Below are positions 7,425 through 15,046 of a stretch of DNA of 19,305 nt, piece by piece; position 1 is the stretch's first letter, and each line of letters opens with the position of its first letter. The notes beneath the pieces are model-generated. The model was not told where the DNA came from. It made no database searches and worked only from the letters and a program-made list of their open reading frames with translations. The stretch spans positions 1 through 19,305 of the forward strand of contig JAZGBC010000240.1 of NCBI GenBank assembly GCA_036444495.1, written 5' to 3'. A program made the translations under genes and the position numbers. This DNA is from JAZGBC01 sp036444495 (GTDB taxonomy: Bacteria; Pseudomonadota; Alphaproteobacteria; Kiloniellales; J153).

Positions 7425-8412
7425 GATAGAGTTGCCTGGTTTCGCCGAGGTGGAGGCCGCGGCCGGGCGCCTCGCGGGGCAAGCAGTGGTGACCCCGCTC
7501 CTGGAGAGCCCGGCGCTCAACGAGCGCATCGGCGGCCGGGTCCTGCTCAAGGCGGAGACCCTGCAGCGTACCGGCTCCTTCAAGTTCCGCGGCGCCTACA
7601 ATCGCATCAGCCAGATTCCCGAGGACGAACGCCCCGCCGGAGTGGTCGCCTATTCCTCGGGCAACCACGCCCAAGGCGTAGCGGCCGCGGCGGCTCTGCT
7701 GGGTGTGCCGGCCACCATCGTCATGCCGGCCGACGCGCCCGCCATCAAGCTGGACAATACCCGCGCCTACGGGGCCGAGGTGGTGCTCTGCGACGGCGGC
7801 CCCTTGGCCCGGGAGGAGATCGCCGAAGATATTTGCAGGCGCCAGGGAGCCACCCTGGTGCGCCCCTACGACGATCCCGGGATCATCGCCGGCCAGGGCA
7901 CCTGCGGACTGGAAATCGCCCGCCAGGCGGCTGACCTGGGCGCAACGCTGGACGCGCTCGTCACCTGCTGCGGCGGCGGGGGCCTGACCGCCGGCTGCGC
8001 CTTGGCCGTCAAGGAATTGAGTCCGGCGACCGAGATCTACACCGCCGAACCCGAGGGCTTCGAGGATACGGCGCGCTCGCTGGCCCGGGGCGAGCGCGTC
8101 TCCAACGACCCCGCCGCACGCTCGTTCTGCGATGCCTTGCTGGCGCCTACGCCGGGGGAGCTGACCTTCGCCGTCAATCGGCGCCTGGTCACCGGCGGCC
8201 TGGCGGTCAGCGATACGGAGGCCGCCGCGGCCATGGCCTACGCCTTCCACAAGCTGAAGCTGGTCGTCGAGCCGGGCGGCGCGGTGGCCCTGGCGGCGGT
8301 CCTGTCGGGGCGGCTGGAGGGGCGCGGCAAAACGCTGGCGCTCATCCTATCGGGCGGCAATGTGGACCCCGAAACCTTCCGCAAGGTGTTGGCTGATACC
8401 AAGTCTCGCTGA
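7396..8412 (+). CDS. Threonine/serine dehydratase (PLP fold type II, no ACT domain)
   Basis: This PLP enzyme should deaminate L-threonine to 2-oxobutanoate (or L-serine to pyruvate). SFKFRGAYN holds the PLP lysine (Lys63 from this start), SSGNHAQGVA binds substrate, CCGGGGLTAG is the glycine-rich phosphate cradle, and LILSGGNVD is near the end. At 338 residues it ends after the catalytic domain, with no C-terminal ACT-like regulatory domain. It therefore resembles the short catabolic or serine-racemase-like forms rather than isoleucine-regulated IlvA. The start is uncertain. ATG 7396 overlaps the hydrolase by 29 bases; the in-frame ATG 7417 (8-base overlap) matches where homologues usually begin. 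Neither has a strong ribosome-binding site, consistent with coupling. Confidence 0.9.
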   Translation: MTSSPASMLEIELPGFAEVEAAAGRLAGQAVVTPLLESPALNERIGGRVLLKAETLQRTGSFKFRGAYNRISQIPEDERPAGVVAYSSGNHAQGVAAAAALLGVPATIVMPADAPAIKLDNTRAYGAEVVLCDGGPLAREEIAEDICRRQGATLVRPYDDPGIIAGQGTCGLEIARQAADLGATLDALVTCCGGGGLTAGCALAVKELSPATEIYTAEPEGFEDTARSLARGERVSNDPAARSFCDALLAPTPGELTFAVNRRLVTGGLAVSDTEAAAAMAYAFHKLKLVVEPGGAVALAAVLSGRLEGRGKTLALILSGGNVDPETFRKVLADTKSR

Positions 8413-8434
8413 TAATGACCCATAGAGATCGCGT

Positions 8435-8458
8435 GGGCCGGGCGCGACGGCCCGGCCC
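8435..8458. terminator. Strong GC hairpin between convergent genes
   Basis: GGGCCGGGC (8435-8443) pairs perfectly with GCCCGGCCC (8450-8458) around a 6-base loop. It lies between the stops of the threonine dehydratase (+) and the bactofilin (-). Neither strand has a following T run, so it may act with Rho or as an mRNA 3' stabiliser rather than as a classic intrinsic terminator. Confidence 0.5.
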
Positions 8459-8483
8459 GGAGAAAAGCTATCAAATCGCTCGG

Positions 8484-9029
8484 TCAGCCGCCGTAGGAGC
8501 CGGGTCCGGATGATGGCCGCTGCGTGCCCTGGCCGGACGTGGCGGAGTAAGCCGGTTTGTCCGATTTATCTGACTGGCCGTTGGCGCCGCCGGGGCTGTC
8601 CTGCTCCGGCTTCATGACGGTGACCCGGCCTTCTCCGCCGACACCCTTGTCCAGGTGGGTGAGTTGCCCCTCCACCCTGGCGCCGGCTTCCATGGAAAGC
8701 GTCATATGGGCGATGTCGCCCTCCACCTTCGCGGAACTGGCGAGCATGACCGTATTGGCCTTCACCTCGCCTTGCACCGTCCCGTAGATGCGCACGTCCT
8801 CGGCCACCAGTGCGCCGCGCACGATGGCGCCCTCTCCGACGGTCACGGCGCGGCTGGTAACGTCGCCTTCGATGGTGCCGTCGACCTGGATATCCCCGCT
8901 GCTTTTCATGTCGCCAACGATCTTCAAGTCGGCGCTGATGATCGAGGGAACGCCGCCGCGAACCGTCTGAGTCGATGCCGAAGCGGGCAGATCGGTCCCC
9001 GCCGGGCCCTTGCTAGCTTTTGAAAACAT
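8484..9029 (-). CDS. Bactofilin
   Basis: Bactofilins are polymer-forming cytoskeletal proteins that scaffold cell-wall enzymes at the inner membrane. The 181-residue protein has a short disordered N-terminus and a central right-handed beta-helix of hydrophobic repeats (about residues 28-130). In this region SGDIQVDGTIEGDV, VRGALVAEDVRIYGTVQGEV and KVEGDIAHMTLSMEAGARVEG show the family spacing. The tail is Gly/Ser/Pro-rich and disordered. The start at 9029 (MFSK) is where the family begins and overlaps the end of the M23 gene by 17 bases; the longer reading upstream would lie inside that gene. The M23-bactofilin pair is a known alphaproteobacterial morphogenesis module (LmdC-BacA in Hyphomonas), so a shared complex is likely. 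Confidence 0.93.
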   Translation of the reverse strand: MFSKASKGPAGTDLPASASTQTVRGGVPSIISADLKIVGDMKSSGDIQVDGTIEGDVTSRAVTVGEGAIVRGALVAEDVRIYGTVQGEVKANTVMLASSAKVEGDIAHMTLSMEAGARVEGQLTHLDKGVGGEGRVTVMKPEQDSPGGANGQSDKSDKPAYSATSGQGTQRPSSGPGSYGG

Positions 9030-10623
9030 GGTTGCCTGCCTTGATGAATTTCCTGGGGTTGCGCGCCGTACCCTTGTAGCGAATCTCGTAGTGCACGTGG
9101 GACCCGGTGCTGCGCCCGGAGCTGCCCACGAGCCCAATCTTCTGACGATTTTCGACCGTCTCCCCCACCTTCACAAGGATCTTCCGCAGGTGGCCGTAGC
9201 GGGTGCGGATGCCATGCCCATGATCGATCTCGATGGTGCGTCCAAAGCGGCCTTTCCAGCCGGCGAAAACCACTTTCCCGGGTGCGGTCACATAGACCGG
9301 TGAGCGCGAGGGCGCGGCGAAATCGATGCCTTCGTGCCGCGCCTTGCGGCCGTTGACCGGATCCTTGCGCGGGCCGTAGCCGCTGCTGATGCGGTATTGA
9401 TCCAGCGGCGGCGCCAAGGGCAGAACGCTCAGCACTTTCTGCAGCGCCGCCCAACGGTTCAGTTGCTGATCCAGTAGGATGACCGAGGTCTCCAATTGAA
9501 TGCTGGGTTCGAACTCCGCGGCCTCGTCGGCCGCGGGAATGAAGGGGCCGCCCTTGCCCGTTTCGTGGTCGTGGGTCCCGGCGATCATCCTGTTCACATC
9601 GAGCCCGGTCATCTCAATCGTCTTCTCGACCATCGCGATGGTAAACTTGGTGTGCTCGCTGAGGCGCTCGACGACGTTCTTCTCCGCGTCCCGCAGATCG
9701 ACCAGGCGCTGCTCCAGGCCGCCGACCCGGCGCTCGAGGAAGGCGCTCTGACGCTCCAGTTTCTCACCCTGGTCAACCGCTTTGGCCAGAGAGCTGTTGA
9801 GGCCGGAGATCTCGTCATCCAGACGCGCGCGCTGGGCGAGCGCCTCGCCGAGATTCTGCTCGAGGCCGGCGATATTCTTGTTCAGGTCCGCTTTTTCGTC
9901 CACCAACTGCGCACGGGCACCCTCGGTCTCGCCAAGCTCGGCGCGCAGACCCGCCAGGATGGTCTCGAGTTCCTGCTTGCCCGCGCTCGCCCGGGCCAGA
10001 TCCTCTTCGACCTGTGAGAGGCGTTGGACGAGCTGTTCGCGTGCCTGCGCCACCTGGTCGCGCTCGGCTTCGGAGTCGTGCAGCATGTCCCGCATTTCCG
10101 ACACCTTGGAGCGCAACGAGATGTTGCGGTTGTTGATCTCCTGAAGATCGCTCTCGAATTGCTCCATGCGCTGGCGCAGGCCGTCGCGCGCGATGACGAC
10201 GCGCGCGTGCTCGGTATCGGAGGTCTTCAGCTTGCCCTGGATCGAGGGAAGGTCGTTCCGGCTTTCCGGATCCTTCTTCAGGAGCGAGAGGAGATAAGCC
10301 TGATTTTGCTCCAGGTCCCCGGTAATTCTGGCGAATTGATTGTGGTACTCGCTGACCTCCGCCAGGAGATCGAAATAAGCCAGCTTGTGCCGCTCGATCT
10401 CATCGTTCTTGGCGATCAGGGTCACGCTGTGCACGACGTAGATGAGACTCGCGTAAAAGAACCATCCCAGGACGAGGAAGCCGGCGAGCGCGGCGAGCTT
10501 CTGCACACCGGTCGTGACGCGGATGTGGTGAAAGCGGTCGCCCGAGCGGAAAAAAACCTCGCGTGGAATGAACGCGCGTTCCGCAAAAGCCGAGTAACGG
10601 CGTCGCAGTCCCTGGAAATCCAC
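9013..10623 (-). CDS. Membrane-anchored coiled-coil M23 family metallopeptidase (LmdC-like)
   Basis: This is a probable peptidoglycan DD-endopeptidase. From the chosen start it is 536 residues. A short basic cytoplasmic segment (1-42) leads to one membrane span (about 43-64) and a long periplasmic coiled coil (about 70-350, many E/Q/L/R heptads). The C-terminal LytM/M23 domain (about 400-530) follows. Metal and catalytic residues are all present: His430 and Asp434 in HEGID, then His509 and His511 in HVHYE, plus RYGHL. The start is taken as GTG 10623 because AGGGAG lies 8 bases upstream; an in-frame GTG at 10701 would add 26 residues with a weaker site. It overlaps the bactofilin gene downstream, and its cytoplasmic tail is the expected bactofilin contact. 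Confidence 0.9.
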   Translation of the reverse strand: MDFQGLRRRYSAFAERAFIPREVFFRSGDRFHHIRVTTGVQKLAALAGFLVLGWFFYASLIYVVHSVTLIAKNDEIERHKLAYFDLLAEVSEYHNQFARITGDLEQNQAYLLSLLKKDPESRNDLPSIQGKLKTSDTEHARVVIARDGLRQRMEQFESDLQEINNRNISLRSKVSEMRDMLHDSEAERDQVAQAREQLVQRLSQVEEDLARASAGKQELETILAGLRAELGETEGARAQLVDEKADLNKNIAGLEQNLGEALAQRARLDDEISGLNSSLAKAVDQGEKLERQSAFLERRVGGLEQRLVDLRDAEKNVVERLSEHTKFTIAMVEKTIEMTGLDVNRMIAGTHDHETGKGGPFIPAADEAAEFEPSIQLETSVILLDQQLNRWAALQKVLSVLPLAPPLDQYRISSGYGPRKDPVNGRKARHEGIDFAAPSRSPVYVTAPGKVVFAGWKGRFGRTIEIDHGHGIRTRYGHLRKILVKVGETVENRQKIGLVGSSGRSTGSHVHYEIRYKGTARNPRKFIKAGNHVFKS

Positions 10624-10733
10624 CCGACGTTTCTCCCTTCGCCCGCCAAGGTTCGGCACATTTAACCAAGCCGTGCCCAGGCGGTTCTTATCAGCGAACA
10701 CCGATGACCTATGTCACGCGCCGCACATCAAAA

Positions 10734-10768
10734 TTCCCGCCCGGTAAAAACTTGTACTCAGGCGGGAA
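10734..10768. other. Inverted repeat in the M23 gene leader
   Basis: TTCCCGCC (10734-10741) and GGCGGGAA (10761-10768) are perfect 8-base inverted arms around a 19-base spacer. A competing small hairpin, CGGG-AACG-CCCG (10763-10774), uses part of the right arm. Both lie in the long untranslated leader expected upstream of the M23 gene. A regulatory role is only a possibility. Confidence 0.25.
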
Positions 10769-10942
10769 CGCCCGTGTTTCAGGTGCTTACCGGCCCCTCA
10801 ATTCCGCGGAGACCTGGAAAGCGGCGCGTCGATCGAAAATGGCGCTCGCACTTCTCTTTAACAGCACCCTAACCAGGGTACTTTAGCAAAACAAGTCTTA
10901 AGCAGTTGCAAACATTAGATTCCTACCTGAAACCGGCCCAGA

Positions 10943-10971
10943 ACAATAGAGGAATTCTCAATAATTAACAA
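10943..10971 (-). promoter_or_regulatory. Candidate promoter for the M23-bactofilin operon
   Basis: On the minus strand TTGTTA (10966-10971) and TATTGT (10943-10948) are separated by exactly 17 bases, each 4 of 6 to consensus. They lie in an AT-rich patch that contrasts with the GC-rich genome. The implied leader before the GTG at 10623 is about 310 bases. The gene-free stretch 10702-11134 holds this promoter, the CtrA-type box at 10965-10980, a small dyad ACCCT-AACC-AGGGT (10866-10879), and hairpins near the CysNC stop. No further coding region is visible. Confidence 0.4.
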
Positions 10972-10980
10972 TGTATTAAC
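10965..10980. promoter_or_regulatory. CtrA-type binding site (TTAA-N7-TTAAC)
   Basis: TTAA (10965-10968), seven bases, then TTAAC (10976-10980) exactly matches the full CtrA box known in alphaproteobacteria. It also forms part of a direct repeat, ATTAACAA at 10964 and 10975, one helical turn apart. It overlaps the predicted -35 of the M23-bactofilin promoter, the usual place for CtrA-controlled promoters. Binding is inferred, since AT-rich sequence can produce the pattern by chance. Confidence 0.45.
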
Positions 10981-11024
10981 AAGCTATCCTTATGCAGTGA
11001 ATTAGAAGGGGAATAGGGCCTCGC

Positions 11025-11075
11025 CCAGCCGGAAACCGGGCTGGCGACTGCGCTGCCGTGGCCCGGAATCCGGGC
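11025..11075 (-). terminator. Two tandem stem-loops downstream of the CysNC-like gene
   Basis: Downstream of the stop at 11135 on the minus strand come GCCCGG-ATT-CCGGGC (11061-11075) and a 6-bp stem (11025-11030 with 11039-11044) with a short inner helix. The loops and stem sequences of the two are similar. Neither has a T tract immediately after it, so they may protect the transcript end or assist Rho rather than terminate alone. Confidence 0.35.
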
Positions 11076-11134
11076 TGAACTCTGGGCGAAATCTGTGAGA
11101 AATTCGCTGCCGCTTGGCCGCTTGCCGGGGAGCT

Positions 11135-12898
11135 CTAGCCGTGGCCTTCGCCGGTCCTCCCGCCGTGGCCGGCAAGCGAGAAGACGGCTTCGACATAACC
11201 GACGATCTGGGCCACGCATTCAGCCACCGAGCGATCCGCCGTATCCACCGTGAGCTCCGGCGCCTCGGGCGCCTCGTAGGGTGCCGAGATACCCGTGAAA
11301 TCCTTAATCTCGCCGGCCCGGGCGCGCTTGTAGAGGCCTTTCGGATCGCGCTGCTCGCAGATCTCCAGATCGGCCCGGATGTGGATCTCATGGAAGGCGC
11401 TGTCGGCGGCCTTGCGGGCCCGGTCGCGATCGGCCTGGTAGGGCGAGATGAAGGCCGTGATGCAGATGAACCCGGCATCGGCGAACAGGGTGGCCAGCTC
11501 GCCAATACGCCGGATGTTCTCCACCCGGTCCTCGGGCGAAAACCCGAGATTGACGTTCAGCCCGCGGCGGACGTTGTCCCCGTCCAGCACGTAGACGTGA
11601 TAGCCCCGATTGAACAGCCGCTGCTCCACCTCCATGGCGAGCGTCGACTTGCCGGAGCCGGACAGACCGGTAAACCAGAGAACACCGCCGTGGTGCCCGT
11701 TGCGCTCGGCACGGGCGTCGGCAATGACGCGGTGTTCAACCTCGGTGACGTTCGTCGCCTTGACCTGAAGGGAGCGGCGCTGGTCGGGGTAACCCTCCAT
11801 GGAGATGATCCCGGCGGCCACTCTCTCGTTTTCTTCCTCCAGCAGGAAGCGCCCGCAGATCGGGTTGTTCCGGTACTCGTCGAGCACGAGGATCTTGCGC
11901 GAGCGCAGTACCACTTGCACCACGCTGCCTGACGCGGTCCCCTTGCCCTTGCCACCGGTCGGGTCCGGGCCCTCCAAGATCCGATCAATCGACTGCAGCG
12001 TGACCCTGCTCTCCTGAGCCGCCGATTTCAGGTCATAGCTCTTGCCTTCCTCGAGCCGCGCGGCGCCCTGCCAGTAAAGAGTCGCCCGGAACACCGTGGT
12101 CAGCGCCGGCGGCTGCTCTACGTGGCTGGCAACCTCGCCACGCTCGATGAAAACCTCTTCGTCGAGTATCAGGTCGACCGAATCGCCCGGCCGCGCCTCC
12201 TGCGGCGCCGCATCGCCCAGCTGTATCGAAGAGACCCGGGCGGTCTCGTTCGAGGGAGAGAAGAGCAGCCGGTCGCCGGCCTTCACGACGCCCGTCTCGA
12301 TCCGGCCGGACAGAGGCCGCCGCGAGCCGGCCTCGTGGGTCTCCTGGACCGAAATCCGCAGGGGCAAATCCTCGGCGGCCGGGGCTGCGCGAAAGCTGTC
12401 CAGGGCGTCGAGGATGGAGGGGCCCTCGTACCAGGACATGCCGGCCGAGCCCTCCGCCAGCTCGTCCGCGTGCGGCGCGCAGGTCGGCACGATGGCCAGG
12501 GGCGGCAAGCCGATCTTGTCCAAGTATCGGCCGGCCTCCCGCGCCACTTCGGCGAAGCGGTTTTGCGAGAAATCCGCGTGATCCGTCCCATCGATCGCAA
12601 CCGCCACCTGCCGGATGCCGAGTGCGCGAAGCAGATCACAGAAACGGCGCGAGCTTTCCGACATGCCCTCGCCGGCATCCACCACCAGAATGGCGGCTTC
12701 GGCCTTGGCCGCGTCACCGAGCCAGGCCTGCGCGAACTGCTGTATGTCCGCCGCCTCCAGGACTCGGCAATCGCGCGGCGCGCTGGACAGCCAGGCGCCC
12801 AGGCTCGAAGCGCCGCCGCCCCCCTGGCCGAGGACGGCGACCGTGAGCGCTCCGCTCGGCGCGGCTTTGTTATTGGCCGCCGGTCCGCCCATGCTCAT
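11135..12898 (-). CDS. Degenerate CysN-like domain fused to adenylylsulfate (APS) kinase
   Basis: The 587-residue protein has two parts. Residues about 18-390 align with CysN, the GTPase subunit of sulfate adenylyltransferase: a G-domain-like part, then the beta-barrel domains (GVVKAGDRLLF, IERGEVASH, NNPICGRFLL). The GTPase motifs are ruined. The P-loop reads GQGGGGAS (24-31) with Ala30 for the Lys, the DTPGHEQ equivalent reads EAADIQQ, and NKxD reads DGTD (103-106). Residues about 395-575 are a complete CysC APS kinase that makes PAPS: P-loop GLSGSGKS with Lys417, DGDNVRRGLN, ENIRR, FISPY, DPKGLY. No CysD partner is in the window. ATG 12898 is chosen as the first Met of the homologous region; a longer in-frame reading overlaps the MFS gene. 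The MFS gene lies 77 bases upstream. Confidence 0.85.
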   Translation of the reverse strand: MSMGGPAANNKAAPSGALTVAVLGQGGGGASSLGAWLSSAPRDCRVLEAADIQQFAQAWLGDAAKAEAAILVVDAGEGMSESSRRFCDLLRALGIRQVAVAIDGTDHADFSQNRFAEVAREAGRYLDKIGLPPLAIVPTCAPHADELAEGSAGMSWYEGPSILDALDSFRAAPAAEDLPLRISVQETHEAGSRRPLSGRIETGVVKAGDRLLFSPSNETARVSSIQLGDAAPQEARPGDSVDLILDEEVFIERGEVASHVEQPPALTTVFRATLYWQGAARLEEGKSYDLKSAAQESRVTLQSIDRILEGPDPTGGKGKGTASGSVVQVVLRSRKILVLDEYRNNPICGRFLLEEENERVAAGIISMEGYPDQRRSLQVKATNVTEVEHRVIADARAERNGHHGGVLWFTGLSGSGKSTLAMEVEQRLFNRGYHVYVLDGDNVRRGLNVNLGFSPEDRVENIRRIGELATLFADAGFICITAFISPYQADRDRARKAADSAFHEIHIRADLEICEQRDPKGLYKRARAGEIKDFTGISAPYEAPEAPELTVDTADRSVAECVAQIVGYVEAVFSLAGHGGRTGEGHG

Positions 12899-12975
12899 AC
12901 CATCTCGGCTTGCGATCGGAAAATCTGCAATAAATCCATGGCGCGACGGCGGCTTAGCCTCTTTGCGCCGCCCGA

Positions 12976-14274
12976 TCAACCGCTTTTGCCCGCAGCGGGG
13001 CCGGGCTCCGGGCCGTTGCCGGGTTCCGCATGCTCCTCGTCTTCCGAGGCGAGGACCGCAGCCACCGGAGAGGCGGGTGGCGGCACCGGAACGTAGGCCC
13101 CCTGATCCTCGAGCGGCCTGGCCTGGCGCACCGTCATCCGGTAGAGCGCGAAGGCGCCGATCACCGCATGCACCACGCCCAGGCCCCAGAAGAAACCGCT
13201 CGGCCCCATAAAGGACATGGCGCCGGCCAGCGTCATGGGCCCCAGCACCGCGCCGATACCGCCGACCAGCACCAGGGTTCCGCTGGCCGCGACCATCTGC
13301 TTGGGTTCGAGAAAGTCGTTGGTATGGGCAATGGTCAAGGAATACATGGGCATGTTCATGCCGCCGAACAGCCCGGCCAGCAGGAACAGCGACCAAGCCG
13401 GGAACAGCGGGGCCAAGGGCCCGGTGACCGCCGTCGCCATGAAGGCCCAAAGCGCGGCCAGGATCGTGACCGCCGTCAGGACCCGGCGGCGGTCGAAGCG
13501 GTCCGACAGGCGGCCGATCGGCCACTGGAACAGCATGCCGCCGAACAGGGTCGCCGCCATGAAGAGCGACACCTCGGCGATCGACAGGCCGCTGCTCATG
13601 GCGTAGACCGCGCCCATGCCGATCAGCCCGCCCTGGGCCATGCCCGTGCCCAGGGTGCCCAAGACACCCAACGGCGAGATGCGGTAAAGCGCGCGCAGGC
13701 CGACCGGGCTGGGCGCGTCGAACTCGGGGGCGGGGCTGACCGTGAGCAGGATCGGAATGAGCGCGAGCGAGACCAGGACAGAGGCGAGGAGGAAGAGCTC
13801 GAAGCCCACGGGGTCGGCAACGTTGAGCAGGAACTGGCCGCTGCCCGCGCCGCAGAGCATGACCACCATGTAGATGGACAGGAGCTGTCCGCGCGTCTCG
13901 TTGGTCGCCCGGTCGTTCAGCCAGCTCTCGGCGACGACGTAAAGCCCGGCGTAGCTGAACCCGGTGACCAGCCGCATGGCGGTCCAGCTCACGGGATCCA
14001 CGAAGACCGAATGCAGCAGCACCGCCACCGAGGCAAGCGAGGCCAGCGCGGCGAAAACCCGGATGTGCCCGACCCGGGTCACCAGGCGCGGGACCACGGT
14101 CGAGCCGGCCAGAAAGCCAACGAAATAACCGGTCATGACCAGACCGGTCACGGCGGTCGGGAAACCCTCGAGTTCCGCGCGCACGCCGAGCAGGCTGCCC
14201 TGCAGCCCGTTGCCCAGCATGATGAAGGCGATCCCGAGGAACAGCGCCCAGGAGGAAACGACCGTCGCCCACAT
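12976..14274 (-). CDS. Major facilitator superfamily transporter (YcaD-like)
   Basis: The 432-residue permease has about 12 hydrophobic segments. The opening SSWALFLGIAFIMLGNGLQGSLLGVRA is characteristic of YcaD-like MFS proteins. The conserved loop 2-3 region is partly retained (PRLVTRVGHIRVF), the ESWLNDRA motif follows transmembrane segment 4, and GRLSDRFDRRRVL gives the second-half MFS signature. The C-terminal 45 residues are a Pro/Ala/Glu-rich cytoplasmic tail. The substrate is unknown. ATG 14274 has GGAG seven bases upstream. It lies 124 bases after thiE and 77 before the CysNC-like gene on the same strand, so read-through from the thi operon is possible but not shown. Confidence 0.88.
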   Translation of the reverse strand: MWATVVSSWALFLGIAFIMLGNGLQGSLLGVRAELEGFPTAVTGLVMTGYFVGFLAGSTVVPRLVTRVGHIRVFAALASLASVAVLLHSVFVDPVSWTAMRLVTGFSYAGLYVVAESWLNDRATNETRGQLLSIYMVVMLCGAGSGQFLLNVADPVGFELFLLASVLVSLALIPILLTVSPAPEFDAPSPVGLRALYRISPLGVLGTLGTGMAQGGLIGMGAVYAMSSGLSIAEVSLFMAATLFGGMLFQWPIGRLSDRFDRRRVLTAVTILAALWAFMATAVTGPLAPLFPAWSLFLLAGLFGGMNMPMYSLTIAHTNDFLEPKQMVAASGTLVLVGGIGAVLGPMTLAGAMSFMGPSGFFWGLGVVHAVIGAFALYRMTVRQARPLEDQGAYVPVPPPASPVAAVLASEDEEHAEPGNGPEPGPAAGKSG

Positions 14275-14398
14275 GTAATGACTCCACGCTCCAGCCCGGC
14301 ATGGCGCCCAGGCTTGGTCCAGGACTCAAGTCGTAATAAGTTTTGACGCGGAGGATTTATCCTGGCGCGACGGTAAAGAGGTCGTTAAAGCGCCACCC

Positions 14399-15046
14399 TT
14401 AAACGGGATGTTTCGCGGCGATCTCGGCCAGGAATTGTTCGACGATCTTGCCCGGATTCTTGGCGCGCATGACCGGCCCCATGACCGCGATACCGGCCGC
14501 GCCCGCATCCATGCAAGCAGCGGCGTTCCCGGCTGTCACGCCACCCAGGGCGACGACCGGCAGCGGCACGGCCCCGGCGGCTTCGCGCAGCAACTCCAGC
14601 CCCAGCGGGGGGCCATAGCCCGGCTTGCTCTCGCTTTCGAAGATCGGGCTCAAGGTCACATAGTCGGCGCCCGCGCGGGCCGCCGCCGCGGCTTCGTCCG
14701 GACCGTGCGCCGAATATCCGATCGTTCTCCCCTGCCCCAGCGCGGCGCGCGCGCCGGCCACGTCGCCCTCGGCCGGCAGATGCACCCCGGCCGCGCCCGT
14801 TTCAAGCGCAGCCTGGACATCGGCGCTCACCGTGACACGCGCATCGTAGGGTCGGCCAATTTCAAGCAGGCGCGCGAGCAAGGTCCGGCGGGCGCCGGGT
14901 TCCAGGTCCTTCTCGCGCAGGAGCAGCCAGCGCCCGCCCGCGGCGAAGACGGCCTCGGCCAGATCATCGAGCGGCCGGTCGGCCTGCCGGCGGTCGGTGA
15001 TGACGAGCAGCGGCGGCCCAGGCAGAGTCACCGGTCGCAGGATCAC
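14399..15046 (-). CDS. ThiE/TenI-family protein, closer to TenI (thiazole tautomerase)
   Basis: The 215-residue TIM-barrel protein belongs to the family that includes ThiE (thiamin phosphate synthase) and TenI (thiazole tautomerase). It has LLLREKD, GYSAHGPDEA, ADYVTLSPIF and VALGGVTAGNAAACMDAGAAGIAVMG. Where ThiE has the V-N-D stretch with a Mg-binding Asp, this protein has V-S-A, and the HIGQED-type segment reads VHLPAEGD. TenI also has HLP at that point. Function as TenI therefore looks more likely, though annotation as ThiE would be common. The start is GTG 15046, whose GTGA overlaps the thiG stop. The longer in-frame reading lies inside thiG. It is the last gene of the thi operon. Confidence 0.8.
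   Translation of the reverse strand: MILRPVTLPGPPLLVITDRRQADRPLDDLAEAVFAAGGRWLLLREKDLEPGARRTLLARLLEIGRPYDARVTVSADVQAALETGAAGVHLPAEGDVAGARAALGQGRTIGYSAHGPDEAAAAARAGADYVTLSPIFESESKPGYGPPLGLELLREAAGAVPLPVVALGGVTAGNAAACMDAGAAGIAVMGPVMRAKNPGKIVEQFLAEIAAKHPV

Noticed and set aside
12948..12972. 6-bp hairpin in the gap between the MFS and CysNC-like genes as a terminator
   Set aside because: The stem is short, the loop is 13 bases and no T run follows. Co-transcription of the two genes is just as likely.
11135..14329. Single 1064-residue minus-strand reading frame
   Set aside because: Its first 470 or so residues are a low-complexity shadow of the MFS gene in another frame. Similarity to CysN/CysC begins only at the Met at 12898, so the long frame is not one gene.
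13030..14346. 438-codon plus-strand open frame opposite the MFS gene
   Set aside because: Its extreme Gly/Gln/Arg/His/Glu-rich composition is typical of the reverse strand of a membrane-protein gene. No start signal or homology was seen.
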